A DNA stretch of 64,000 bases from Ciona intestinalis (taxonomy: Eukaryota > Chordata > Ascidiacea > Phlebobranchia > Cionidae): NCBI RefSeq assembly GCF_000224145.3, contig NW_004190397.2:353033-417032 (forward strand), given 5' to 3'. The notes beneath the pieces are model-generated. The model ran no database searches and was not told the origin of the DNA. It saw only the letters and a list, made by a program, of their open reading frames with translations. This document shows positions 47,101-62,318 of this stretch, piece by piece. Numbering within the stretch: the stretch's first letter is position 1; every line of letters starts with the position of its first letter. A program made the position numbers and the translations under genes.

Positions 47101-47893
47101 AAATGTAAAATAAAAAGCGTGGCTGCTAAATCGATTTGGTTTTTGTTTGCTATGCTCATTGTCAAGCTTCATAAAATTTTTTGTAACTATGTTTTTTTTA
47201 TAAAAATTTTAAAAAAGTAGAAAAATTAAAAATATTTTTTTAGGCTTACTGTCGCGCGATTGGAGAATGAAAAAGAAGAACTTAATCACCTGATTAAAAC
47301 AGCCAATCAAAAGCTCCGAAATCATGGATTAGACGAAAATGGGCCAAGCACGTCAGAACAGGTAAAAATATAAAATTTTAAATAGTTTTGGAATGAGAAT
47401 TTTTAAGTAAAGCATACAGTCAATAAGTTTTAACTGCAAAAAGGATAAGTTTTTAAGTATCTCATAAACAGGCTAAATTTAATTTTGTTTTAACAATGGT
47501 ATAAAAAATAAAACTATGGGTAAAATCCAAGTTTTAGGAAATAAACTATATCATATTTTTAATTTTTTGTAAAAAAATTATTTTGTTAGGTGCTTTTTTA
47601 CAATATAAAACATACAATAATAGGAAAAGGAAATAAACACAACAAAAGCAGAAAACGTAAGACTTGGAACAGAAATGCTCATTTTGAGAAAAGAGAACGA
47701 AAAATTGACGCAAGATATAGAAAGAATGAGAGAAGAACTCTCGCATTTTGATGGTGAATTTTTTGACGAAATTGAAGACCTAAAATATAACTATTCAGAA
47801 TGTATCAAGAAAAATGTGGCTTATGAAGAGCAATTACGTGCGTTGTCACAACAATTTGGGGTCGCATTTGAGATCCCTTCTTCAGATGATTAG
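16504..47893 (+). CDS. CEP290: CEP290, centrosomal/ciliary transition-zone coiled-coil protein (44 exons placed)
   Basis: Large coiled-coil scaffold of centriolar satellites and the ciliary transition zone, where its vertebrate orthologue forms Y-link-associated structure and gates ciliary entry. Orthology is clear along the whole length. The N-terminus MAPNIDWDAISS matches human MPPNINWKEI. Internal blocks match: YRAENQVLLKEIERLEEER, LEMKELNERQRADH, RQQFSGALPISQQEKFAKTM. The C-terminus FDGEFFDEIEDLKYNYSE matches the human FDPSFFEEIEDLKYNY. Thirteen exons (16504-23123, 675 codons) and thirty-one exons (30982-47893, about 1465 residues) join in phase, all with GT-AG introns. A piece corresponding to very roughly 350-400 human residues is missing between them, where the assembly has an N gap and two other genes. 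Nearly all introns carry repeats. Confidence 0.97.
16770..16845 (+). repeat. SINE-like 3' end next to CEP290 exon 2
   Basis: Only the CGTTTAAAATGTTTCTAAAT...AATAAAGTTATTATTATT tail, ending 5 bp before the acceptor of exon 2, so the element tail makes up the whole splice-acceptor region. Confidence 0.7.
17692..17734 (+). repeat. CEP290: Partial duplicate of the 5' end of CEP290 exon 4
   Basis: CCCCCAG-AATTAAGAAGTGCG...CAATTTGCG...AATACAG copies the acceptor and first ~35 bases of exon 4 (17794), about 98 bp upstream of the real exon, with about five differences in 35. In frame, its second codon is a stop (AAT TAA), so it is not used as coding sequence. Confidence 0.75.
18498..18540 (+). repeat. 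CEP290: Partial duplicate of the 3' end of CEP290 exon 5
   Basis: ACGCAGTTAAAGATGCAAGTCAATTTTTTT repeats, with changes, the last ~20 bases of exon 5 plus its donor (GCGCAATTGAAAATGCAGGT, donor at 18482), about 45 bp downstream. Confidence 0.65.
19670..20005 (+). repeat. Imperfect tandem repeat, CAGTGTTGCC unit
   Basis: About ten copies of a 30-40-bp unit of the type TTTTACAGTGTTGCCNNNATAAAA. It fills the intron before CEP290 exon 8, and the last unit ends 12 bp from the acceptor. Confidence 0.8.
20205..20395. repeat. MITE-like element, GTAGGGTGGG family, full length
   Basis: Left end AGTAGGGCGGGGGAATACGG, right end CATCATCCCCCACCCTACT; CEP290 intron 8. Confidence 0.85.
22755..22920. repeat. 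MITE-like element, right end lost
   Basis: Left end AGTAGGGTGGGGGAAGATGG, reads through to GTGCTAAAGGGG and stops. An end fragment of the same family is at 17386-17430. Confidence 0.8.
23301..23350. other. Assembly gap (50 N) inside the CEP290 locus
   Basis: A run of exactly 50 N, the usual placeholder for a gap of unknown size. It lies 177 bp after the last left-hand CEP290 exon and is the likeliest place for the missing CEP290 exons. Confidence 0.95.
23590..25698 (+). CDS. Unrecognised two-transmembrane protein with Asp/His octapeptide-repeat tail
   Basis: Three exons join in phase: 23590-23715, 24026-24170, 25238-25698; 243 residues. The first 90 residues hold two hydrophobic segments, at about residues 24-46 (LKTTFLLLHLCLILLQLAQ continuing into VIILQ) and 54-71 (RIFVTVVAVTTIILKVFF). 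A charged stretch follows (KSEIQKEYQAMLVRILESD), then about fourteen copies of SDHDHHSN and variants. Such a His/Asp tail would be expected to bind Zn, Cu or Ni, but this is inference. The first two exons resemble exons 5-6 of the gene at 27717. Poly(A) signals AATAAA occur near 26206 and 26217. The gene lies within the CEP290 locus, same strand. The start is the first ATG of an open exon; a further upstream exon hidden by the gap cannot be excluded. Confidence 0.6.
24237..25006 (+). repeat. 71-bp satellite, about 11 tandem units
   Basis: Unit: GAGCATGAGGTGTATGAATA, CACCATGTGTGTCTGGTGTA, TAAGAAGACACCCATGTTAT, AACTTGACAGT. It contains the palindrome GGTGTATGAATACACC and a second GGTGTAT. Units differ by only a few bases. 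In the intron before the Asp/His-repeat exon. Confidence 0.95.
25043..26648. repeat. Large inverted repeat flanking the Asp/His-repeat exon
   Basis: Left arm: satellite, then ACATTAATTAAAAGGTGTAGC and a plus-oriented SINE-like copy (about 25008-25193). Right arm: a minus-oriented copy ending GCTACACCTTTTAATTAATG (26310-26515), then inverted satellite (26552-26648). The third exon of the 23590 gene and its 3' UTR lie in the loop. Confidence 0.7.
25345..25862 (+). repeat. GTGATCAC array: 24-bp coding minisatellite continuing into the 3' UTR
   Basis: At 25345-25690 a 24-bp unit (AGTGATCACGACCACCATAGCAAC) is repeated about 14 times in frame. Just after the stop codon, 25712-25862 holds a looser, non-coding repeat of about 35-45 bp. 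It is built on the same TGATCAC/TGATCAT core alternating with T-rich and CTCATGATCA stretches. Units in the coding part are nearly identical, implying recent expansion or homogenisation. Confidence 0.85.
27250..27625 (+). repeat. Three tandem copies of the SINE 3' region, about 112 bp each
   Basis: Each unit reads GGTAACTCGTAAGCTGGCA..., GAAACAGAACACGTGTGTTA, GATAAATAAGTTACAT. Shows that the 3' part of the SINE also amplifies as a local tandem repeat. Confidence 0.85.
27717..30342 (+). CDS. Unrecognised two-transmembrane protein, paralogue of the 23590 gene, 7 exons
   Basis: Exons 27717-27735, 27799-27840, 27891-27923, 28596-28855, 29181-29336, 29807-29951, 30146-30342 join in phase to 283 residues. 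The N-terminal third is Ser/Pro/Thr-rich and ends in Lys5-Pro4. Next come a basic amphipathic segment (LLQILHKKFLADYEKWHKK), a first hydrophobic helix (ANLIVTIIIISVQVTQVILF), and a second (AAATILPSITSAILALQL). A cytosol-like tail with Cys and Ala-rich helix follows (LCAAAALFKKLATHSKY). The 145-nt exon 29807-29951 equals in length and phase the 145-nt exon of the upstream gene. In both, the preceding exon ends in Gln and the next begins V-I-[LI]-[FL]-Q. The layout recalls two-helix SLATT-type effector domains, but that is only a resemblance. AATAAA near 30507 may be the poly(A) signal. Confidence 0.65.
28233..28422. repeat. MITE-like element, diverged
   Basis: Recognisable left end (AGTAGGGTGGAAGAAGATGG) and TTGGTAGTAAACAAATAAT interior; right end altered. 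Intron of the 27717 gene. Confidence 0.7.
29548..29742 (+). repeat. 71-bp satellite array
   Basis: About 2.5 diverged units, 65 bp upstream of the exon at 29807. Confidence 0.85.
29990..30133 (+). repeat. 71-bp satellite array
   Basis: Two units ending 12 bp upstream of the acceptor of the last exon (30146) of the 27717 gene. Confidence 0.9.
30345..30460 (+). repeat. Tandem repeat TTGAAGATTTCTATTGTATA
   Basis: About five 20-22-bp units directly after the stop codon of the 27717 gene, so in its 3' UTR. Confidence 0.85.
30982..38810 (+). CDS. CEP290: CEP290 central exons (after the gap)
   Basis: Exons: 30982-31116, 31449-31586, 31713-31866, 32282-32407, 32709-32856, 33220-33436, 34028-34129, 35005-35111, 35523-35646, 36022-36156, 36469-36563, 37074-37212, 37438-37637, 37884-37968, 38167-38295, 38673-38810. 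The run starts with VTLLEMKELNERQRADH, which in human CEP290 lies well past the point where the left block stops. The block includes the strongly conserved QSLRRQFSGALP-like segment and the EMEQTVAEQD-like segment (ELEDMVREQDAAMSAL). Confidence 0.95.
31295..31430 (+). repeat. Tandem repeat of about 33 bp
   Basis: Four imperfect units of the type CTACGTTTTTCTAAAAAAAT followed by TGGAAATACA, in a CEP290 intron, ending about 20 bp before the exon at 31449. Confidence 0.8.
34284..34598. mobile_element. hAT-type non-autonomous DNA element (MITE)
   Basis: Left end CAGCGGTTCTCAACCTCCGT and right end AAAAAGGCTGGGAAACACTG are the imperfect inverted CAGNGGTTCTCAACC ends typical of hAT-derived elements. 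No coding sequence inside; in a CEP290 intron. Confidence 0.7.
34618..34902. repeat. MITE-like element split by a 50-N gap
   Basis: Left end AGTAGGGTGGGGGAAGATGG, right end CATCTTCCCCCACCCTACT. The N run 34759-34808 interrupts it, and the sequence TACGACTCCCATATACCGAT stands on both sides of the gap. Confidence 0.85.
36580..37055 (+). repeat. Tandem array of SINE tRNA-like heads with T-rich linkers
   Basis: Four copies of CTAGACCAGAGGTTTTGGGT / TCAAAGCTCGATGCTGCTAC / CATTGTAAGCGTACGTGTCA at about 36595, 36725, 36878 and 36990, separated by A/T-only linkers. The body and 3' end of the SINE are absent. Confidence 0.85.
39222..39362 (+). repeat. Tandem repeat AAACCAACCAATCAAAATCC, about 31 bp
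   Basis: Four to five units including CACCAAAATTT, in a CEP290 intron. No other content seen in this intron apart from the MITE fragment that follows. Confidence 0.85.
39420..39485 (+). repeat. MITE 3' fragment that supplies a CEP290 splice acceptor
   Basis: TTTACTACCAAATGGGACGG and AAAACATGAACCATCTTACC match the right third of the family, where the usual end is CCCATCTTCCCCCACCCTAC. Here the C-rich end reads CATCTTACCCCAG and serves as the acceptor of the exon at 39486. Confidence 0.75.
39486..47893 (+). CDS. CEP290: CEP290 C-terminal exons
   Basis: Exons: 39486-39625, 39935-40132, 40513-40669, 41795-41908, 42100-42248, 42525-42670, 43185-43333, 43802-43897, 44184-44357, 44807-44977, 45338-45462, 46050-46191, 46778-46854, 47244-47361, 47624-47893. 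The acceptor at 39486 lies in MITE-derived sequence, and four acceptors (41795, 42525, 43802, 46778) sit 9-36 bp after 71-bp satellite arrays. The last exon ends in PSSDD and a TAG stop. A MITE follows 75 bp later. Confidence 0.95.
39694..39880. repeat. MITE-like element, GTAGGGTGGG family
   Basis: Near full length, in the intron immediately following the exon whose acceptor comes from the previous fragment. Confidence 0.8.
40121..40420 (+). repeat. Tandem triplication spanning a CEP290 exon-intron boundary
   Basis: Units of about 115 bp start at about 40121, 40231 and 40351. Each holds a version of AAAAATTTGAGGTTCGAGAG then TTTTTCGTTGACCTCGTGC. The first unit includes the true end of the exon (40132) and its donor; the others lie in the intron. 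Confidence 0.8.
41482..41786. repeat. 71-bp satellite array with terminal inverted unit
   Basis: About three plus-oriented units (41482-41700) followed by an inverted unit (41701-41786), making a palindrome that ends 9 bp before the CEP290 exon at 41795. Confidence 0.9.
42271..42506 (+). repeat. 71-bp satellite array
   Basis: Three and a third units filling almost the whole intron between CEP290 exons 42248 and 42525. Confidence 0.95.
42967..43151. repeat. MITE-like element, GTAGGGTGGG family
   Basis: Left end diverged (GAGGGAGAAGACAGGACACC), right end intact; 33 bp upstream of the exon at 43185. Confidence 0.8.
43469..43768 (+). repeat. 71-bp satellite array
   Basis: About four units, ending 33 bp before the CEP290 exon at 43802. 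Confidence 0.95.
44600..44680 (-). repeat. Isolated tRNA-like SINE head
   Basis: On the minus strand GGCTCAGTTGTTGAGGGGAT gives an A-box-like region and CCAGGTTCAAATCTCGATGC a B-box-like region. No acceptor stem pairing is evident, so this is a SINE head rather than a tRNA gene. Confidence 0.55.
45498..45945. repeat. Two MITE-like elements, one full and one rearranged
   Basis: A full copy at 45498-45688 is followed by a right half (about 45780-45871) and then a left half (about 45872-45945) of the same family in one CEP290 intron. Confidence 0.75.
46226..46742 (-). repeat. 71-bp satellite array, inverted orientation
   Basis: About seven units reading ACACCTCATGCTCACTGT on the plus strand, with a plus-oriented fragment at the end (46700-46742), 36 bp before the CEP290 exon at 46778. 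Confidence 0.95.
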
Positions 47894-47968
47894 ATTCACT
47901 TTTTTTTGAAAAAACTTTGGATAACAAGTGCCGTTTTTTTCACATTTTTTTAAATTTTGGGTAATTAT

Positions 47969-48148
47969 AGTTAGGTGGGGAAGATGGGACACCTTTTCGT
48001 TGTATTTTTCGTCCCATTTGGTAGTAAAAGAACATTTAAAGAATTATTAAGCCATATCTTCACTACTTTCATAGACCGTTGTTAATCGTTTAAACGCGAT
48101 CTGATATTTTGATATTATGTGCTAAAGGTGTCCCATCTTCCTCGCAGA
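47969..48148. repeat. MITE-like element downstream of CEP290
   Basis: Begins about 75 bp after the CEP290 stop codon, so probably inside the 3' UTR; ends in CCCATCTTCCTCGCAG. Confidence 0.7.
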
Positions 48149-48584
48149 ACTTTATAAAAAATTTATAAAGATTTCATTTTTAAAACTTGTTTTTTACAAC
48201 TTAAATTTATTTGAAATAGAAACATAATAAAAAAGTAATTTTTCCCTTTTTTTACTTTGGCCATTTTTTCATTTCCAAAATTTTCCAAAATCTTAACAAT
48301 TGGACTAGGAAATTTACCAAACAGTTAAAATTAAAAAAAAAGAAAAGTAGTTAAGGCGTTATCCACTGTATTTTATCATGATATGCATCATTTTATATAC
48401 ACCATTCGCATACTGATTCATCTTTGCAACTATAGTAGATTTTTGTTGCGAATTCTGTTTTTTGTGCACGTTTGTTACCTACACACACTTAGAGCATTAA
48501 TATTAAACGTATTTTTTTTATATATTTTGAACCTTATGGTTCCAGATGTGTCTTTTTTAATATGCAGCTTTGTGAGTTTTTATG

Positions 48585-48810
48585 TCCTTGTGCAAGACAC
48601 TAAACGGCAATTGCTCCAACCCAGTGGTCACTAATTGGTTGTCTAAATTGTCAGCTATACAATATATAATTAAATAACAATCACCCACAAAGTTACATAC
48701 GTGGTAACTCGTAAGCTGGCACGAGGTGTATGAAACAAAACACTCGTATTATAATAACTGCCGTTGCCCCACCACGCATTTGATAAACAAATTACATTAA
48801 TTCAGTTATA
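48585..48810 (+). repeat. tRNA-derived SINE upstream of the intelectin-like gene
   Basis: Body and 3' end present (CAAGACACTAAACGGCAATT through AAATTACATTAATTCA); head missing. Confidence 0.75.
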
Positions 48811-49279
48811 ATTACGCGATTACAAAAACAAAAACAATTACTTCCAAAGCTTTATATATCCCAAACTCACTAGCTCGAGATATATTTAGCGACCATGCAT
48901 GGCGCGCAACAGGAAACCCGTGCAATTATTCCTACTAGTTTAGCCCGCCACACGAGGAAACTAAATGACTTGACTATTCCTGCTATAAAAAAAACAAGAA
49001 TTACGCAGATAACTACAGATGCGATACTAAAATAACCGAAACTGTCTTAGCAGCATGCAATGTGTCATAAAAACAACTGCTGTAGACGGGGCATTCGTGA
49101 CTGTAATGACGTTCTTACATGAAATGTTTAGAATTTAAAAACACGAGAAGACAACGTGCCGAAAGTCGCCTTGAATTTTCTATTTTAACTTAAATCACTT
49201 TCGTTTTCTTACTTTATTAATTTAAACTTCATACAGTAAGCGTACACTTCGTTAAACTGCAAACTGCTATTCTTTAGTA

Positions 49280-59409
<10,130 letters not shown>

Positions 59410-59982
59410 AAACGTGTTTTCATTTTTATTAGCTTATTTTCTTCCAATTAAATGTAAATATGTTTTAACTGTAAGCGTGTTTTAACAACTCTTGATTTGT
59501 CGCAATATCCTGTCTTTTCGTTTACAATATTTATAAATCTGCGCTGCTGTAATCAAAGAGACAAATAAAAGTTACTATTATTATTATTTATTCTCGCGTG
59601 ACAGGGCACCGATCATCGTTATAACATGATTGTTTAATTTTGACACACCTTGTACCCGCTTCAGGAGTTACAATGTATTTACCTTTTTTGGGTAATTAGT
59701 TTTTACATTTTGTACTGATGGCAATTGCCGTTGGTGTTTTTTTCCAATGACACATATTCTTAAAAATATGTGTTACTCTTTGTTTATATACCGACTCTTT
59801 TTGTTTATATACCGACTCTGGTGGCATGTTATTTTGTGGTAGACTGACACGATAGATAGTGTAACAGCCTATGTATTAGAGTATCTATGCAAAACTTATT
59901 GACTTTCTGCTTTAAACACACAAATGCTTTTAAATTCATTTATATTAACTGTTCATCATTGATACATTGAATGGGGAACAAA
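59410..59982. other. Tail-to-tail spacer between the lectin and the Arg-rich peptide gene
   Basis: Holds the 3' UTRs of both genes. A SINE-like copy ending in AAATAAAAGTTACTATTATT (59425-59592) lies directly behind the lectin stop and probably supplies its poly(A) signal. A degenerate SINE fragment (59590-59760) and a short duplicated phrase TTTGTTTATATACCGACTCT (about 59777-59819) follow. Confidence 0.6.
59425..59592 (+). repeat. SINE-like element behind the lectin stop codon
   Basis: Lacks the first ~20 bases of the family but keeps the rest through AGAGACAAATAAAAGTTACT. Starts 16 bp after the stop codon. Confidence 0.7.
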
Positions 59983-60311
59983 TTATTGTTTTAATTCGTT
60001 GAGTCTTTGCATAACTTCATTGATGTCCTCATCTGCTAATGTTAAACGTCGGTGAACAAGCGTATATAAACTTAGATCTGTTGTTTAGCTAATGTGATAG
60101 AATAACACCGTAACATATGTGAATGAAATACCATTGCTGCATAGGCTATCAGTAACTGCTTACCGCTTGCTAGCTCTTCGTTCCACCATCCGAAACGACG
60201 ACGACGTAAGACGACGGTACGACGACGACGACGACGATAAAGGGCAGCGGTGGTGTCAGTAAGAACGAGGATTCCGACGACGAGCAAAAGAAGACTAACT
60301 GACTTGTTCAT
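59983..60311 (-). CDS. Secreted Arg-rich peptide precursor, antimicrobial-peptide-like
   Basis: Two coding exons, 60311-60164 and 60032-59983, give 65 residues. A clean signal peptide (MNKSVSLLLLVVGILVL...TTAA, about residues 1-23) is followed by a strongly cationic segment (LYRRRRRRTVVLRRRR then FGWWNEELAS) with ten Arg. A short acidic C-terminal piece (DEDINEVMQRLNELKQ) ends the protein. This order, signal, cationic core, acidic propiece, is the layout of tunicate antimicrobial precursors such as styelin. The ATG follows a TTGCAG acceptor at 60312; a leader exon ends at a GTAAGT donor (60367), leaving a 56-nt intron. A TATA box stands at 60420-60427. The Arg runs are coded largely by repeated CGT triplets. 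Alternative: another secreted basic peptide. I know of no exact homologue. Confidence 0.6.
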
Positions 60312-60419
60312 CTGCAACGCGAAACACGTATAAGTAAAACAATAAGAAGTTTATACGAGTTACTTACGTTTACTTTGTGTCCTGTAGAAGACTGGTGATT
60401 TATTGAGCAGAATCTGTGC

Positions 60420-60427
60420 TTTATATA
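60420..60427 (-). promoter_or_regulatory. TATA box of the Arg-rich peptide gene
   Basis: TATATAAA on the minus strand, about 50 bp upstream of the splice donor of the inferred leader exon and about 110 bp upstream of the start codon. Transcription would begin near 60395. The strong TATA box fits an inducible, highly expressed small gene. Confidence 0.5.
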
Positions 60428-61063
60428 GGAAATCTGCTGCTCCTTACAGGATGTATGATTTCTCAAAGATTTTGTTTAAAGAAAAAGCTATTCTCACAAA
60501 CGTGTCTCATCTCTGGATACAACACCCGAACTATAGAAGGGAAGGGAAGTGGGCCTTCTCACGAAAAACGTTTCAACAACTTCCATTTTGGCTTTCTTGC
60601 TTCGTGCTGCGGTAACGCCGATGTTGTTTTTGATTGACAGGTTGATTGGAGTGTTTTGCAGCAACATGCAAGTCTTCTGTTTTGCAAACCGCAAGTGTGA
60701 TCATAACAGCAACTGTCAATCAATTCTCTTCAAACTAAAATTTCATCCAACATCCTGTTTTCGGTTTTCGAAAAACGTTTCAATTACTTCCTTCGAAGCA
60801 ATAGAAGACTTGAATCTCTGTTCCTAAGCTAACAGTAGATANNNNNNNNNNNNNNNNNNNNNNNNNNNNNNNNNNNNNNNNNNNNNNNNNNATTAGGAAC
60901 AAAGTTTAATCAAAGCATATATACTAAAAGCAATGACGCTCTTTACCGCCGTTGGTGGATTTGTCATTCTTCCCAGCTTTACGAGATTATTCACCGTCAC
61001 GCATGGTTGCCTATATTAAAGCTGCAGAGAAACAATTAGTAAATTACTGAAGTTACACACAAA
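60428..61063. other. Spacer with 50-N gap at 60842-60891
   Basis: No gene that I would support. Open stretches on both strands here are short and have no domain, signal or splice logic. The N run makes the relation between the peptide gene and the ORF at 61064 uncertain. Confidence 0.5.
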
Positions 61064-61930
61064 ATGTCTGTCTTGGAAACTGAATCTGCTTTAGAGAGGT
61101 TAATATTGGAAATTGAGGTCGATGTATCCGTTGAAGATGAGACGGAAAATAATACAGGTTTGCTGTATGTCAGTTTAGATGATTTGTGGACGAGAGCTGC
61201 TGAAAAAGTGAAAGAATATTTACCAGTGTCCAATGCAATATCAGTTTTTGGGGGATTAGATAGTTATTTGCGCCAACAACTAGTTGAACTGTACAGTATG
61301 GATTCCACAAAAATTGCCCATAACTTTTCTAAGGTTATTAATTGTGCTCCAAATGACAGAATCCTACGAGCTATCCTTGTAGAATTGCTTCCAATGCTTG
61401 AAACTGGTCATTGCACTTCAATGTCTGAAGAACCAGTGGTTTTAACAGACAATGTATCCATTAATGGAGATGAAAGAGAACTATGTTACTATGTTGGTGG
61501 AAGAGTCATTCATGCTATGTTTGTGAAAACCAAACATCCGGTGTTTATTAAACTTAGGAGTGGAACTGCAGATATTGGAAACAAACTTAATTGCTGGCTG
61601 CTAACTGAGGTTGGGCAACGCTTATTCGGGTCTATGGAACTGCTTATTAAAGCTAAATTGATTAATGGCATAAAGAAACTAAGCCAAAACAAATTGTCAG
61701 CTATTTGGTACCAAAAAAATGCAATTCTTCTGACCGACTTGGTTACGGATAACAACTCCAAAAATTTACTACTTGCAATGATCGAAAGGTATATCAGAAC
61801 AAGATCTCATAAATATGCCCAAAGGGTTAGTCAACTTCATTATCATTTAAAATCAATGAAGCAGTCACAACAGAAACACGTTTATACTGGTCCAGGTATG
61901 TCATTTAGACAAAGCGGAAGCAGCAGATAA
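61064..61930 (+). CDS. Unrecognised intronless 288-residue protein
   Basis: A single uninterrupted reading frame, start ACAAAATGTC at 61064, stop TAA at 61928-61930. This is unusual in a window where other genes are split into many small exons. The protein is acidic at the N-terminus (EIEVDVSVEDETENN) and basic at the C-terminus (KSMKQSQQKHVYTGPG). It has a central CYYVGGRVIHAMFVK segment and a helical C-terminal half (GNKLNCWLLTEVGQRLFGSMELLIKAKLI is its core, residues about 170-198). There is no signal peptide or membrane helix. It converges on the P-like transposase (389 bp between stops), so it could be an accessory ORF of the same mobile element, a domesticated copy, or an unrelated gene. 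I do not recognise a family. Confidence 0.6.
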   Translation: MSVLETESALERLILEIEVDVSVEDETENNTGLLYVSLDDLWTRAAEKVKEYLPVSNAISVFGGLDSYLRQQLVELYSMDSTKIAHNFSKVINCAPNDRILRAILVELLPMLETGHCTSMSEEPVVLTDNVSINGDERELCYYVGGRVIHAMFVKTKHPVFIKLRSGTADIGNKLNCWLLTEVGQRLFGSMELLIKAKLINGIKKLSQNKLSAIWYQKNAILLTDLVTDNNSKNLLLAMIERYIRTRSHKYAQRVSQLHYHLKSMKQSQQKHVYTGPGMSFRQSGSSR

Positions 61931-62318
61931 GTTTCACATGCTTAATAGCTTTAGTTGAAAATTAGAATAAAACTCCTAAATATAATCTCCATCCTAGCGA
62001 CAATGAGTGGTAGGAATACTAACCTACTATGATACCCACTGTAGCATTTGTACTGTGCTCAGTTTAATATGAATCAAGTTGGTTCAGGGGACTAGGAAAA
62101 TGGTACAAAGTATACAACCACTTAAAAACAAAAAGCATTTCTTTATTACTTACAATACAGTGTAACTGCAGTGTAAAATATTAATACAGTAAAAAACAAA
62201 AAAACATTTTTAAACCATATATATATATATATAACTGCAGTGTAAAATAATTACTATTGGAATTAGATAGAGACTAACAGGTACATTTCAGTAAATCAAA
62301 ACCATTATTCAAATTAAT

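Larger units (their letters stand above)
47894..49279. other. Intergenic region between CEP290 and the intelectin-like gene
   Basis: Contains a MITE copy (47969-48148), AT-rich sequence, a SINE copy (48585-48810), then about 470 bp of mostly unique sequence that probably holds the promoter of the intelectin-like gene. I see no clear TATA box. No gene is supported here. Confidence 0.6.

Noticed and set aside
60403-60827. Plus-strand frames opposite the peptide gene promoter
   Set aside because: Short, overlapping in different frames, no domain or signal, and they lie over a promoter with minus-strand logic.
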